Source: an uncultured beta proteobacterium
GTDB lineage: Bacteria; Pseudomonadota; Gammaproteobacteria; Burkholderiales; Burkholderiaceae_C
Assembly (NCBI GenBank): GCA_903920405.1
Contig: CAIXMC010000363.1
Span: forward strand, 1-5,392
Direction of reading: 5' to 3'
Length of the DNA stretch: 5,392 nt
Shown here: piece after piece, positions 1-5,392 of the stretch
Layout: each line of letters begins with the position of its first letter
How positions within the stretch are numbered: the first letter of the stretch is position 1
Position numbers and translations under genes: made by a program
Notes under the pieces: model-generated
Told to the model about the DNA's origin: nothing
Database searches by the model: none
What the model saw: the letters and a program-made list of their open reading frames with translations, nothing else

Positions 1-1035
1 AACCGGCGTGCGAGGCCCATGCACAAAGCGGAGATAGCTCATAACTTTATAGCGCAACAGATCGGTGACCGGCTTGTTCAATACCCATTGCAATTCGCGT
101 GTCATCTGTGTGGTGTATCCGACCAATTCAGGAGAGTCTGGCGTGGCATCCAGCACCAATAACCAAGGGCGGCGATTGGGTTCTAAAGTCACCTGGTAAC
201 GAATGGGCTGCCCGCTCACCTGCAAATCTGCGGACAACCTGGCAAAACGTGACAGACCATACCTTTGAATTTGCCAGGTTCGCCCATCAAAGACCGAAAG
301 CACAGGGCCACGAAAATACAGATCAGACTGATGGGGCAGCTCTCCTTCAAACTGCACACGCATGGCCACGCTTTCATCCAAAGCCAGACTGGCAATATTG
401 CCCACCGTCATGCTGGCCGACAAACCACTGCGCCCCTCCATTGCATCGCTTGGAAGCCCCCACAGCGGTGCCACCCGTGGAAACAACACAAACAAAAGCA
501 CCATGATGGGAGCGCCCAACAAGGCCATGCCCCCTGCAATTTTGGCCGAATGCCACAGTGGAGGGCGACCAACGGGCATGTGCGCATTCACTAAAGCGGT
601 CAATAAACCCAGCAATGCCAACAGCATGGCAGCAGCAGTGAGCAAAGACTGCGAATAAAAAAAGTTGGTCAACATCAAAAAGAAGCTGAGAAAAAACACC
701 ACAAACGCATCGCGCCGGGCACGCAGCTCCATGGTTTTCAGCATCAATAGAATCACGATCAGACCCACGCCGGCTTCGCGTCCAAACAAGGTTTTGTAGG
801 TCAGCAGGGTCAAGCCAACAGACAATGCCAGCAGACCCATCAGCCACCACTTGGAAGGCAACGGCTGCCCACGCCACGCCAGCACACCCCGCCAAAGCAC
901 AATCGAAGCCCCCAACAAACTGCACCACAGTGGCAATTCGCTCACCTGGGGCAACACCACCCAGACGATGACCAACAGCATGAACAGTGTGTCACGCGCA
1001 TCGCGAGGTAATCGGAAAATTAAGAGATGGGACAT
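1..1035 (-). CDS. tgpA: TgpA-family membrane transglutaminase, N-terminal part (DUF3488), cut by the window edge
   Basis: The frame is open for 345 codons from the ATG at 1035-1033 to base 1 with no stop, so the 3' end lies outside. The residues give a polytopic membrane protein: hydrophobic segments near 17-30, 36-53, 63-80, 88-100, 110-127, 130-150 and 166-185, with the short basic motif LKTMELRARRDA between segments. After the last helix come the family hallmarks FPRVAPLWGLP (185-195), SGLSASMTVGNIASL (203-217) and LYFRGPVLSVFDGRTW (239-254), which begin the extracytoplasmic part. In the family (Pseudomonas aeruginosa TgpA, DUF3488 plus transglutaminase core) a periplasmic Cys-His-Asp transglutaminase domain follows; that part is not visible here. 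The ATG is the only usable start: upstream in frame is TGA at 1083-1081 with no ATG, GTG or TTG between. No clear Shine-Dalgarno sequence precedes it. DUF58 and MoxR genes usually lie immediately upstream, but not here. Family assignment is from recognised motifs; the cellular substrate is unknown. Confidence 0.9.
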   Translation of the reverse strand, partial: MSHLLIFRLPRDARDTLFMLLVIVWVVLPQVSELPLWCSLLGASIVLWRGVLAWRGQPLPSKWWLMGLLALSVGLTLLTYKTLFGREAGVGLIVILLMLKTMELRARRDAFVVFFLSFFLMLTNFFYSQSLLTAAAMLLALLGLLTALVNAHMPVGRPPLWHSAKIAGGMALLGAPIMVLLFVLFPRVAPLWGLPSDAMEGRSGLSASMTVGNIASLALDESVAMRVQFEGELPHQSDLYFRGPVLSVFDGRTWQIQRYGLSRFARLSADLQVSGQPIRYQVTLEPNRRPWLLVLDATPDSPELVGYTTQMTRELQWVLNKPVTDLLRYKVMSYLRFVHGPRTPV

Positions 1036-1356
1036 GTACGGATTAAGGATAGGGTCAACAATAAGTTTTGCATTTGGTCGTCAAAGTTGGGATGCAATGC
1101 CATGTACAAATTGAATCGCACCACTTCCCACTTTCCACTTTCCACTTTCCACTGGTATTTTTGAGTTTTTTCACATTAAGTTTCCTACCTCATAATTTCA
1201 AAAAACATAGCACTCTACGCAATACCAGAGCGGGTTAGAACCGAATTTTGTGTAATTTTTGACGTAGAAAACTTTCCGTTCAGCGCTTACGATCAGTGCC
1301 AAACCAGGCTGTAGTCCTTGATGGATTTGTGTGAGTAGCTATCATTTTTAAGCTAT
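1036..1356. other. gene-poor gap between tgpA and the ATPase-nuclease gene
   Basis: This gap separates two minus-strand genes. It is AT-rich between about 1155 and 1265 and holds a heptanucleotide tandem repeat (1121-1153) and most of a palindrome (1331-1360). On the minus strand a 51-codon frame without an ATG at its head runs from 1173 to 1020 through the tandem repeat and overlaps the tgpA start by 16 bases. It could start only at an internal GTG or at the ATG at 1103, and it is not supported as a gene. I see no tail of a DUF58 gene, no tRNA and no strong promoter. The tgpA promoter is presumably in the AT-rich part, but no pair of boxes with correct spacing stands out. Confidence 0.6.
1121..1153. 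repeat. heptanucleotide tandem repeat (CCACTTT, about 4.7 units)
   Basis: Five consecutive units are read directly: CCACTTC, CCACTTT, CCACTTT, CCACTTT and a final CCACT. On the minus strand it reads as AAAGTGG repeats, 86 bases before the tgpA start. Short head-to-tail heptamers of this kind arise by slipped-strand copying and may vary in number between strains. The number of copies changes the spacing between any upstream promoter and tgpA, because the tract is not in a supported coding frame. Confidence 0.9.
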
Positions 1357-1360
1357 TCAC
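1331..1360. repeat. imperfect palindrome overlapping the 3' end of the ATPase-nuclease gene
   Basis: Arms GTGAGTAGCT (1331-1340) and AGCTATTCAC (1351-1360) pair 9 of 10 around a 10-base loop; the odd pair is G-U on the plus strand and A-C on the minus strand. The right arm covers the TGA stop of the ATPase gene. It shares AGTAGCTATC (1334-1343) with the reverse complement of 3103-3112, so it looks like a truncated relative of the repeat at 3081-3145 in opposite orientation. A terminator role is possible, but there is no T tract on either side. Confidence 0.65.
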
Positions 1361-2961
1361 AAGCCCCACACGCTGATTTCCCGGTTGCCATTGCAGTGCT
1401 TTTCCTGGTAAATTTTTTCGTCCCAATCCACGCCAGGGTCGCGGTTAAAAATCAAAAGGTGCATACTATCTGCACCACATTGATCAGCATAGCGTGCGGT
1501 TTGCTTCAGCCCGGTAGCCAGGGTGGTGGCTTTGCCTTTGTGCTGAATTTTGAGTTCCAGAACCACTTGCTGCATGGGACCGGTAAATCCTGTCCCTGTG
1601 AGCGGCCACTGCAAAAACAGGTCGGTACGGCCCCGGCCTAGTCCATATTCGCGGGCAATGCGCCCTCCTCCATTGACAATGCGCTGCAAAAAGGCTTGCA
1701 GCAGCAACTGAGGACCAGCTTCATGGTAGGCATAACGCTGAAGCCAGCTCTCGGAGTTTTCACGGAAAAATTGCACAAAAGAGCCTAGCAGTTTGTCCAT
1801 GTCCAGACTGCCATCGGGCAAAACGAACCACGGCTGCTCGGCCAAACCTTGCAGACTGTCTTGCACGATGGAAGTCAGCTCACGAGGCAAGACTTCACGG
1901 TAGAGCCGATTGGCAATTTGTAATTGCCGGTCGCGCCTTGCTATCAATCCCAAATCAATGCAATATTGACGGTCGTCTTCTGGCACATCTGGCGACAACT
2001 CTTCGCCTTTGAGCATGGGTTCAACCACGCGGCGAACCCGGTCTTCGCGCAGCTTGTCTATCAGTTGATCCAGGTGCGTATCGCGGCGTTGAATCAGGCT
2101 TTCACGCGCCTGTCGCATCTGCTCCACTGTCACGCTTTGAGTTCGGTCACGTTGCTCGAGCTTGCGAAAGCAGGCTTCATAGGACAGCGCATTGACCAGC
2201 CACGGTTGGCCTTGGGTGTCCGCCCAGATTTCTTCCAGAACGCCTGGATCGAAAGTCTGGCCGGTGGCATCGGTATGCTGCTGCAGCAAGGCCTTGATAT
2301 CAGCTTGGGTAAAGTCGCCCAAGCGAATGGACTCGCTCTTGATGTTGAAAGCACTGCCGCCGGTGATGATTTCGCCATCGCTGCGGTGAATGCGGTAGTC
2401 GCGCACATCACGAACACCACACAAAATCATCGATTGCGGAAACGCTTCAGGCCGCTGCGCGTAGCCGGCGCGGATTTGGCGCAAGAACGAAATCAGCGTG
2501 TCGCCTATCAGGGCATCGACTTCGTCGAAGAAGATGACCAACGGCTTATTGCTCAAACGTGACCAGGTTTGCAGTAAGCGGCGTACACCTTCTCCACTGG
2601 CGGTGATCAGAAGCTGCTCCCTAGCCGCCTGCACTGCAGCTTGAAAGTCAGGCCAATAAAAGTCAGCGGCAGATTCCAGTGCTTGCACCATGCTGGTGGT
2701 TGCTGCCACCACATCATTGCGAGCCGCTTGCGCCGCTTCAACGTTCACATACAGCGCCCGATACTGCCCCTGTGCGTTCAAAAAGTGCATCAGGTTAATC
2801 AACAGGCTGGTTTTGCCTGTCTGGCGCGGCGCATGCAGAATGAAATATTTCTGAGCGCAGATCAGGCTGGAGAGTTCTGGCCAGTTAATCCTGTGCATGG
2901 GCAGCAGGGTGTAATGGATATCAGGCTTGTTGGGGCCTGCGGTGTTGAAAAATTTTTCCAT
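1357..2961 (-). CDS. AAA-type ATPase fused to a PD-(D/E)XK nuclease-like domain
   Basis: A 534-residue protein starts at ATG 2961-2959, the only start after the in-frame TGA at 3003-3001, and ends at TGA 1359-1357. The N-terminus FFNTAGP...HYTLLP is followed by a Walker A motif HAPRQTGKTS (43-52), lacking the usual first glycine, and a Walker B motif LVIFFDEVDAL (141-151). A conserved CGVRDVRDYR (181-190) follows, then a winged-helix-like region around 235-350 with GQPWLVNAL (251-259). The C-terminal third (about 410-534) has the order expected of a PD-(D/E)XK fold: a helix with E414, GRGRTDL with D447, LELK with E469 and K471, then LKQTARYADQC with Q487 and Y491. This architecture matches the general AAA ATPase plus PDDEXK proteins common in environmental bacteria (AAA_35-like and PF09820/PF08011-like groups, from memory). 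They are probably cytoplasmic; their role is unknown, and defence or mobile-element functions are guesses. No clear ribosome binding site is seen. No partner gene is adjacent, so it is probably monocistronic. Domain assignment is sure for the ATPase and good for the nuclease fold. Confidence 0.9.
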   Translation of the reverse strand: MEKFFNTAGPNKPDIHYTLLPMHRINWPELSSLICAQKYFILHAPRQTGKTSLLINLMHFLNAQGQYRALYVNVEAAQAARNDVVAATTSMVQALESAADFYWPDFQAAVQAAREQLLITASGEGVRRLLQTWSRLSNKPLVIFFDEVDALIGDTLISFLRQIRAGYAQRPEAFPQSMILCGVRDVRDYRIHRSDGEIITGGSAFNIKSESIRLGDFTQADIKALLQQHTDATGQTFDPGVLEEIWADTQGQPWLVNALSYEACFRKLEQRDRTQSVTVEQMRQARESLIQRRDTHLDQLIDKLREDRVRRVVEPMLKGEELSPDVPEDDRQYCIDLGLIARRDRQLQIANRLYREVLPRELTSIVQDSLQGLAEQPWFVLPDGSLDMDKLLGSFVQFFRENSESWLQRYAYHEAGPQLLLQAFLQRIVNGGGRIAREYGLGRGRTDLFLQWPLTGTGFTGPMQQVVLELKIQHKGKATTLATGLKQTARYADQCGADSMHLLIFNRDPGVDWDEKIYQEKHCNGNREISVWGL

Positions 2962-3012
2962 GGCGCAATGGTAGCGTGCGCGACACCAACTGCGCGGAAC
3001 TCATTTCGCACT

Positions 3013-3035
3013 GGGTGCGATTCAAAGTGATGTGG
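3013..3035 (-). repeat. left copy of an inverted repeat containing TTGAATCGCACC
   Basis: The reverse complement of this stretch matches 3218-3240 at 21 of 23 positions, giving an inverted pair about 180 bases apart. The core TTGAATCGCACC is also present, in plus orientation, at 1111-1122, so the ATPase-nuclease gene lies between oppositely oriented copies of the 12-base core. Part of the same unit (TCCACATCACTTT) is repeated once more at 3202-3214. Confidence 0.8.
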
Positions 3036-3040
3036 AGCAG

Positions 3041-3070
3041 CTAACATAGATACATAAGGACACGTGTTAG
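3041..3070. repeat. short inverted repeat CTAACA...TGTTAG
   Basis: Perfect 6-base arms at 3041-3046 and 3065-3070 are separated by 18 bases, with the palindrome CACGTG (3061-3066) running into the right arm. It lies about 80-110 bases upstream of the ATPase-nuclease start and could be an operator. A pairing this short also occurs by chance, so confidence is low. Confidence 0.3.
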
Positions 3071-3080
3071 ACAAATTTAT

Positions 3081-3145
3081 TCGCCTATTTAGCTATTCAA
3101 AAGATAGCTACTTACGCAAGCAGGACGGGCGCTAGAGGCTGATTT
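3081..3145. repeat. palindromic intergenic repeat of Comamonadaceae type
   Basis: The core is a perfect hairpin, TAGCTAT (3090-3096), loop TCAAAAG, ATAGCTA (3104-3110). It is followed by TACTTACGCAAGCAGG and then GCGCTAGAGGCTGATTTG (3130-3147). From memory, sequences built as a TAGCTAT palindrome, a GC-rich middle and a GCGCTAGAGGCTGATTT end are highly repeated between genes in Rhodoferax, Polaromonas and relatives. The approximate ends CCTATTT and AGGCTGATTT are weakly inverted relative to each other. A shortened relative is at 1331-1360. Confidence 0.65.
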
Positions 3146-3217
3146 GTTATACCAAAAAACTCACTCAAGTTCGCGCAGCTTGACTGGTGAATATTGCCGC
3201 ATCCACATCACTTTGCA

Positions 3218-3240
3218 GCACATTACTTTGAATCGCACCC
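3218..3240 (+). repeat. right copy of the inverted repeat containing TTGAATCGCACC
   Basis: This is the partner of 3013-3035 in the opposite orientation, with 21 of 23 bases conserved. It is preceded by a partial direct duplication of the same unit, TCCACATCACTTT, at 3202-3214. Nothing in the stretch codes for a recognisable protein. Confidence 0.8.
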
Positions 3241-3344
3241 CTGTCAGCCATCATTGCGAGAAACATCTCACCAATCGCTAAAATCCTTCGTTGATTACTG
3301 CACTTCAAATCCCGACTGTGTAGGCGGCTCTCACACACTCACCG

Positions 3345-3536
3345 TCATTCTTCATTATTCATTCTCCATGCAAGCGTATTCTTTGAGCGCTTGAAACAGG
3401 TTGGGATGGCCTTGTTGGTCATAACACTCAGATGGCGAATGGCTCCAACTTTCATGGCTTTTGATGGATTGTTTCTGGTTATGAAAGTTATTTCACGTAA
3501 ATCTAATTTCCTCAGTTGACTGCTTGTAATCTTCAT
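3345..3536 (-). CDS. doubtful small ORF, 63 codons
   Basis: A frame from ATG 3536-3534 to TGA at 3347-3345 encodes a basic 63-residue peptide beginning MKITSSQLRKLDLREI. An AAGGA sequence lies just before the ATG with about four bases between, a plausible though tight ribosome binding site. I do not recognise the product; no domain, signal peptide or membrane segment is visible. The same frame stays open upstream through the GC-rich hairpins and into the antisense of wbaP, which suggests chance openness. A neighbouring frame on the same strand ends with a protein-like tail (YDQQGHPNLFQALKEYACMENE, stop TAA near 3351), which could equally be the remnant of a decayed gene. Treat as hypothetical. 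Confidence 0.2.
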   Translation of the reverse strand: MKITSSQLRKLDLREITFITRNNPSKAMKVGAIRHLSVMTNKAIPTCFKRSKNTLAWRMNNEE

Positions 3537-3584
3537 TAAGTCCTTATGAAAATTGACATTTTTTTCTTTAATACAGTTCACCGC

Positions 3585-3691
3585 CTGGGTGGGAGTGCTA
3601 CGCACCCGATGGAGCCACTGGCGACGTGTGAAGAAGCCTTCCGCGTCGCAAGCGCCTACCCAGATGCGCCACCGGTAGCCCACTTGGGCGC
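3585..3691 (+). promoter_or_regulatory. GC-rich cluster of three hairpins in the wbaP leader
   Basis: GC content rises sharply after the AT-rich 3540-3578. Hairpin 1 (3592-3607) pairs GG-GTGC with GCAC-CC around a TAC loop, with one bulged A. Hairpin 2 (3621-3649) is the strongest: GCGACGTG pairs with CGCGTCGC (one T-G wobble) and GAAG with CTTC around the tetraloop AAGC, with one bulged T at 3629. Hairpin 3 pairs GCGCC (3666-3670) with GGCGC (3687-3691), or alternatively GCCC with GGGC around ACTT. The cluster ends 26 bases before the wbaP ATG. It could be a structured 5' leader controlling wbaP or a dispersed GC-rich repeat; no T tract follows, so it is not an ordinary terminator. Confidence 0.5.
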
Positions 3692-3717
3692 GCCTAACTG
3701 ATGAATCCTGGTTAAAG

Positions 3718-5208
3718 ATGTCAACCCAACACCTGTCTAAATTGTCGTTGTATTCAGCCCAGTTGGCTATTGTGCGCAGAGTTGTCCAGTCTTTGGTTTT
3801 GATTATGGGGGATTTGGTAGCATTTTTTATAGCTGCACTTTTCGCCAATGCTTACACCCCACAGCAAGATGGCTCTGTACATTTTGGCTTGATGGATGTA
3901 TTTCAACGTCAAGAAATGATAGCTTATGGCGTACTTGTCATGGCGTGGCTCTTGTGGTTTGGGTTGGTCAAGCAGGTTTATACACGTCGCAAACCATTTT
4001 GGTCTGAACTGTGGCTGCTTGTTACGGGTATTGTGGTATTTATGTTTGCCAGTGCGGCGGCTGTCGGCCTTTTAGGGAATCATCTTGATCTTCACTGGTT
4101 CTTTCGGGCGTGGTTGCTATTGATTCTATTGCTGGTGATAGCGCGTCAAGTCAGTCGGTGGCTGCTGATTTGTTTGAAGTTGTGGAGCATTCCCGCTGTC
4201 ATCATTGGCTATGGTAACAATGCTAAAGAGGCTTATTTAGCCCTGCAAAGCGAATCTGGCATGGGGTTTTTTGTTGAGGCATTTGTGGGTTTGCAAGGCA
4301 GTGATCATCGTCGAGTGGTAGAGCACATCAAAAGTCCTGTGGCGGCAATTCCCGTTGTTGTGCTGGACGGGCTGTCAAACAACGTAGGGCAGTTGCAAGG
4401 TTATCAGTGCATTATTGCGATGGATGCCAATGAAACACGGCAGCGCGATGCGGTTATCAGATTACTTAATCGCAATCATATCAAGGATATACATGTTATC
4501 CCTTCCATGCGGGGTGTGCCTTTGTATGGCATGGAAACTTATAATTTCTTTAGCCACGAGGTTTTATTGATCCAGTTGCGCAACAATTCGGCCAGCCTGT
4601 TGCACAAGGCATGCAAGCGTGTTTTTGACGTTGTGGGGTCTGTCGTCTTGTTGCTGCTTTTGAGTCCTTTGTTCGCAGTTTTAACCTACAAGGTGGCCAG
4701 GGACGGTGGACAGCCCATTTTTGGTCATACGCGTGTGGGGCGTTACGGCAAACTGTTTCAGTGTTATAAATTCCGGTCCATGGTGGTGGATGCGCAAGAT
4801 GTCTTAACGCAATTGCTAGAGACTGACCCCGTTGCCAAAGCCGAGTGGGAACAGGATTTCAAGTTGAAAAATGATCCACGCGTGAGCCGTCTTGGAGAAA
4901 TGATGCGGCGCACCAGTCTGGATGAACTGCCACAACTTTTCAATGTATTGAACGGGGATATGAGTCTGGTAGGCCCGCGCCCCGTGGTACCAGACGAACT
5001 TGCGCGTTATGGCGACGATATGGACTATTACCTGATGGTACGCCCAGGCATCACTGGCTTATGGCAGGTAAGCGGTCGCAATGATGTGGACTATCCTACC
5101 CGTGTGTATCTAGATGCCTGGTATGTCAAAAATTGGTCTCTGTGGTCAGATATGGCTATTCTTGTGAAAACAATTTCGGTCGTTTTTCAGCGCAAAGGTG
5201 CGTATTAA
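3718..5208 (+). CDS. wbaP: WbaP-type undecaprenyl-phosphate hexose-1-phosphate transferase
   Basis: The 496-residue product is an integral inner-membrane enzyme that moves a sugar-1-phosphate (galactose-1-P in Salmonella WbaP) from UDP-sugar to undecaprenyl phosphate, the first step of O-antigen, capsule or exopolysaccharide unit assembly. Four membrane segments are seen near 22-46, 68-86, 97-119 and 128-151. A Rossmann-like middle domain starts at [13 protein letters not shown] (160-172). The catalytic domain begins at KRVFDVVGS (300-308) and has a membrane helix broken by S316-P317. It then has [19 protein letters not shown] (337-355), the catalytic D402-E403 pair in [23 protein letters not shown] (400-422), [13 protein letters not shown] (442-454) and the C-terminal KGAY. 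Length is close to Salmonella WbaP (about 476). The start is the only ATG after the in-frame TAG at 3676-3678; its ribosome site (AAAG) is weak. The sugar specificity cannot be read. No other polysaccharide gene is visible, and a transposase begins 117 bases downstream. Confidence 0.9.
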   Translation: MSTQHLSKLSLYSAQLAIVRRVVQSLVLIMGDLVAFFIAALFANAYTPQQDGSVHFGLMDVFQRQEMIAYGVLVMAWLLWFGLVKQVYTRRKPFWSELWLLVTGIVVFMFASAAAVGLLGNHLDLHWFFRAWLLLILLLVIARQVSRWLLICLKLWSIPAVIIGYGNNAKEAYLALQSESGMGFFVEAFVGLQGSDHRRVVEHIKSPVAAIPVVVLDGLSNNVGQLQGYQCIIAMDANETRQRDAVIRLLNRNHIKDIHVIPSMRGVPLYGMETYNFFSHEVLLIQLRNNSASLLHKACKRVFDVVGSVVLLLLLSPLFAVLTYKVARDGGQPIFGHTRVGRYGKLFQCYKFRSMVVDAQDVLTQLLETDPVAKAEWEQDFKLKNDPRVSRLGEMMRRTSLDELPQLFNVLNGDMSLVGPRPVVPDELARYGDDMDYYLMVRPGITGLWQVSGRNDVDYPTRVYLDAWYVKNWSLWSDMAILVKTISVVFQRKGAY

Positions 5209-5278
5209 TTCATCCGGCTCCAACTTTTATGAAAATCAATCCACCCTGCGTAGCAGCTTCCCCCTGAGTCAGAATAGT

Positions 5279-5321
5279 TGTCGCTTCCAAAAAATTGCGG
5301 ATGATCCGCAAAACAGCGACA
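5279..5321. repeat. nested palindrome before the transposase gene
   Basis: Outer arms TGTCGCT (5279-5285) and AGCGACA (5315-5321) are perfectly complementary over 7 bases. Inside lies a tight perfect 8-base palindrome TTGCGGAT-G-ATCCGCAA (5295-5311). It ends four bases before the transposase ATG, so it may lie in the left end of the insertion sequence, in its promoter/operator, or in a hairpin that blocks read-through translation of the transposase. The outer end of the element cannot be fixed without its right end. Confidence 0.75.
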
Positions 5322-5325
5322 CTTT

Positions 5326-5392
5326 ATGAAACGAAAAATCTACTCCACCGACTTCAAAGCACAGGCACTGTGCAAAGCCCACGAGCGAGGCC
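5326..5392 (+). CDS. probable insertion-sequence transposase, N-terminus only
   Basis: An ATG at 5326 opens a frame of 22 codons running off the window: MKRKIYSTDFKAQALCKAHERG. The basic start, an aromatic residue, then (S/T)-x-(D/E)-F-K-x-x-A-L, is typical of the first helix of the HTH_Tnp_1 (PF01527-like) domain of OrfA proteins of IS3- and IS66-type insertion sequences. The family cannot be fixed from 22 residues. No Shine-Dalgarno sequence is seen, and a palindrome ends just before the ATG, both usual for poorly expressed transposases. It lies 117 bases after wbaP, in the same direction. Confidence 0.65.
   Translation, partial: MKRKIYSTDFKAQALCKAHERG

Larger units (their letters stand above)
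2962..3717. other. long repeat-rich intergenic region between divergent genes
   Basis: These 756 bases lie between the divergently transcribed ATPase-nuclease gene and wbaP, so promoters of both should lie here. No convincing gene is seen. Frames of 66-167 codons exist, but they cross palindromes, have mixed composition and resemble no known protein. The region contains an inverted repeat pair (3013-3035 and 3218-3240), a small inverted repeat CTAACA/TGTTAG (3041-3046 and 3065-3070), a Comamonadaceae-like palindromic repeat (3081-3145), a low-complexity stretch of ATTC/TTCATT words (3345-3369) and a GC-rich hairpin cluster (3585-3691). A perfect TTGACA occurs at 3553-3558 on the plus strand, but no good -10 box follows at 16-18 bases. 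Confidence 0.6.

Noticed and set aside
99..658. Several plus-strand frames of 98-135 codons.
   Set aside because: All lie antisense to tgpA and have low-quality translations rich in H, P, Q and T.
374..928. A 184-codon open frame on the minus strand with hydrophobic, cysteine-rich translation.
   Set aside because: It overlaps the tgpA frame on the same strand in another phase; the tgpA frame carries the conserved DUF3488 motifs.
1020..1175. A short minus-strand frame through the heptamer repeat ending just inside tgpA, looking like a leader peptide.
   Set aside because: No ribosome site before any of its possible starts and no recognisable product; the repeats inflate apparent coding pattern.
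1167..1201. TTGAAA on the minus strand as a -35 box for tgpA.
   Set aside because: The hexamer 17 bases later (TAATGT) matches the -10 consensus poorly and the AT-rich context makes such pairs common.
1331..1360. Palindrome at the end of the ATPase-nuclease gene as a Rho-independent terminator.
   Set aside because: No run of T follows the stem in either direction and the stem is AT-rich with a mismatch in the sense transcript.
1924..2562. A 212-codon open frame on the plus strand inside the ATPase-nuclease gene.
   Set aside because: It is antisense to a gene with clear domain motifs on the minus strand and its product resembles no known family; it is a shadow frame.
3553..3581. A perfect TTGACA suggesting a promoter for wbaP.
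   Set aside because: At 16-18 bases downstream the sequence is AGTTCA/GTTCAC, unlike a -10 box; the AT-rich TTTAAT is only 9 bases away.
3691..3718. GCCTAAC and GTTAAAG spaced like the core sites of an integron attC element.
   Set aside because: The spacing is far too short, the second site lacks the final pyrimidine, and no integrase or cassette array is present.
3345..3848. A 167-codon minus-strand frame running from inside wbaP through the hairpin cluster.
   Set aside because: Its first 44 codons are antisense to the wbaP N-terminus and the middle crosses palindromes; only the last 63 codons have a possible start of their own.

Overview
The window looks like chromosomal DNA from a betaproteobacterium, most likely Burkholderiales and perhaps Comamonadaceae (Rhodoferax/Polaromonas-like). 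The basis is the style of the TgpA-family protein at the left edge, the moderate GC content, and a palindromic intergenic repeat around 3081-3145 (TAGCTAT hairpin followed by GCGCTAGAGGCTGATTTG) that I recall as a dispersed repeat of that family. The taxonomic call rests on memory and was not checked by search.

Layout. (1) 1-1035, minus strand: the N-terminal 345 codons of a TgpA-type membrane transglutaminase (DUF3488 part); the catalytic domain lies beyond the left edge. (2) 1036-1356: gene-poor gap with a heptanucleotide tandem repeat and, at its end, an imperfect palindrome. (3) 1357-2961, minus strand: a complete 534-residue protein joining an AAA-type P-loop ATPase to a C-terminal PD-(D/E)XK nuclease-like domain. 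(4) 2962-3717: about 750 bases with no convincing gene but many repeats: inverted copies of a TTGAATCGCACC-containing segment, the Comamonadaceae-like palindrome, a doubtful 63-codon ORF, and a GC-rich stretch folding into three consecutive hairpins just before wbaP. (5) 3718-5208, plus strand: a complete WbaP-type polyprenyl-phosphate sugar-1-phosphate transferase, the membrane enzyme that starts assembly of an exopolysaccharide, capsule or O-antigen unit. (6) 5209-5392: a short gap with a large two-armed palindrome, then the first 22 codons of a probable insertion-sequence transposase.

How it fits together. The three main genes do not form one pathway. wbaP is probably the first gene of a surface-polysaccharide locus that has been interrupted or bordered by an insertion sequence. 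tgpA is found here without the DUF58 gene that usually lies directly upstream of it; an ATPase-nuclease gene of accessory character, flanked by inverted short repeats, sits there instead. The region from about 1036 to 3717 therefore reads as an accessory or rearranged segment between a housekeeping gene and a polysaccharide locus. The best candidates for unusual biology are the ATPase-nuclease gene with its flanking repeats and the structured leader in front of wbaP. Neither can be called a new system from the sequence alone.
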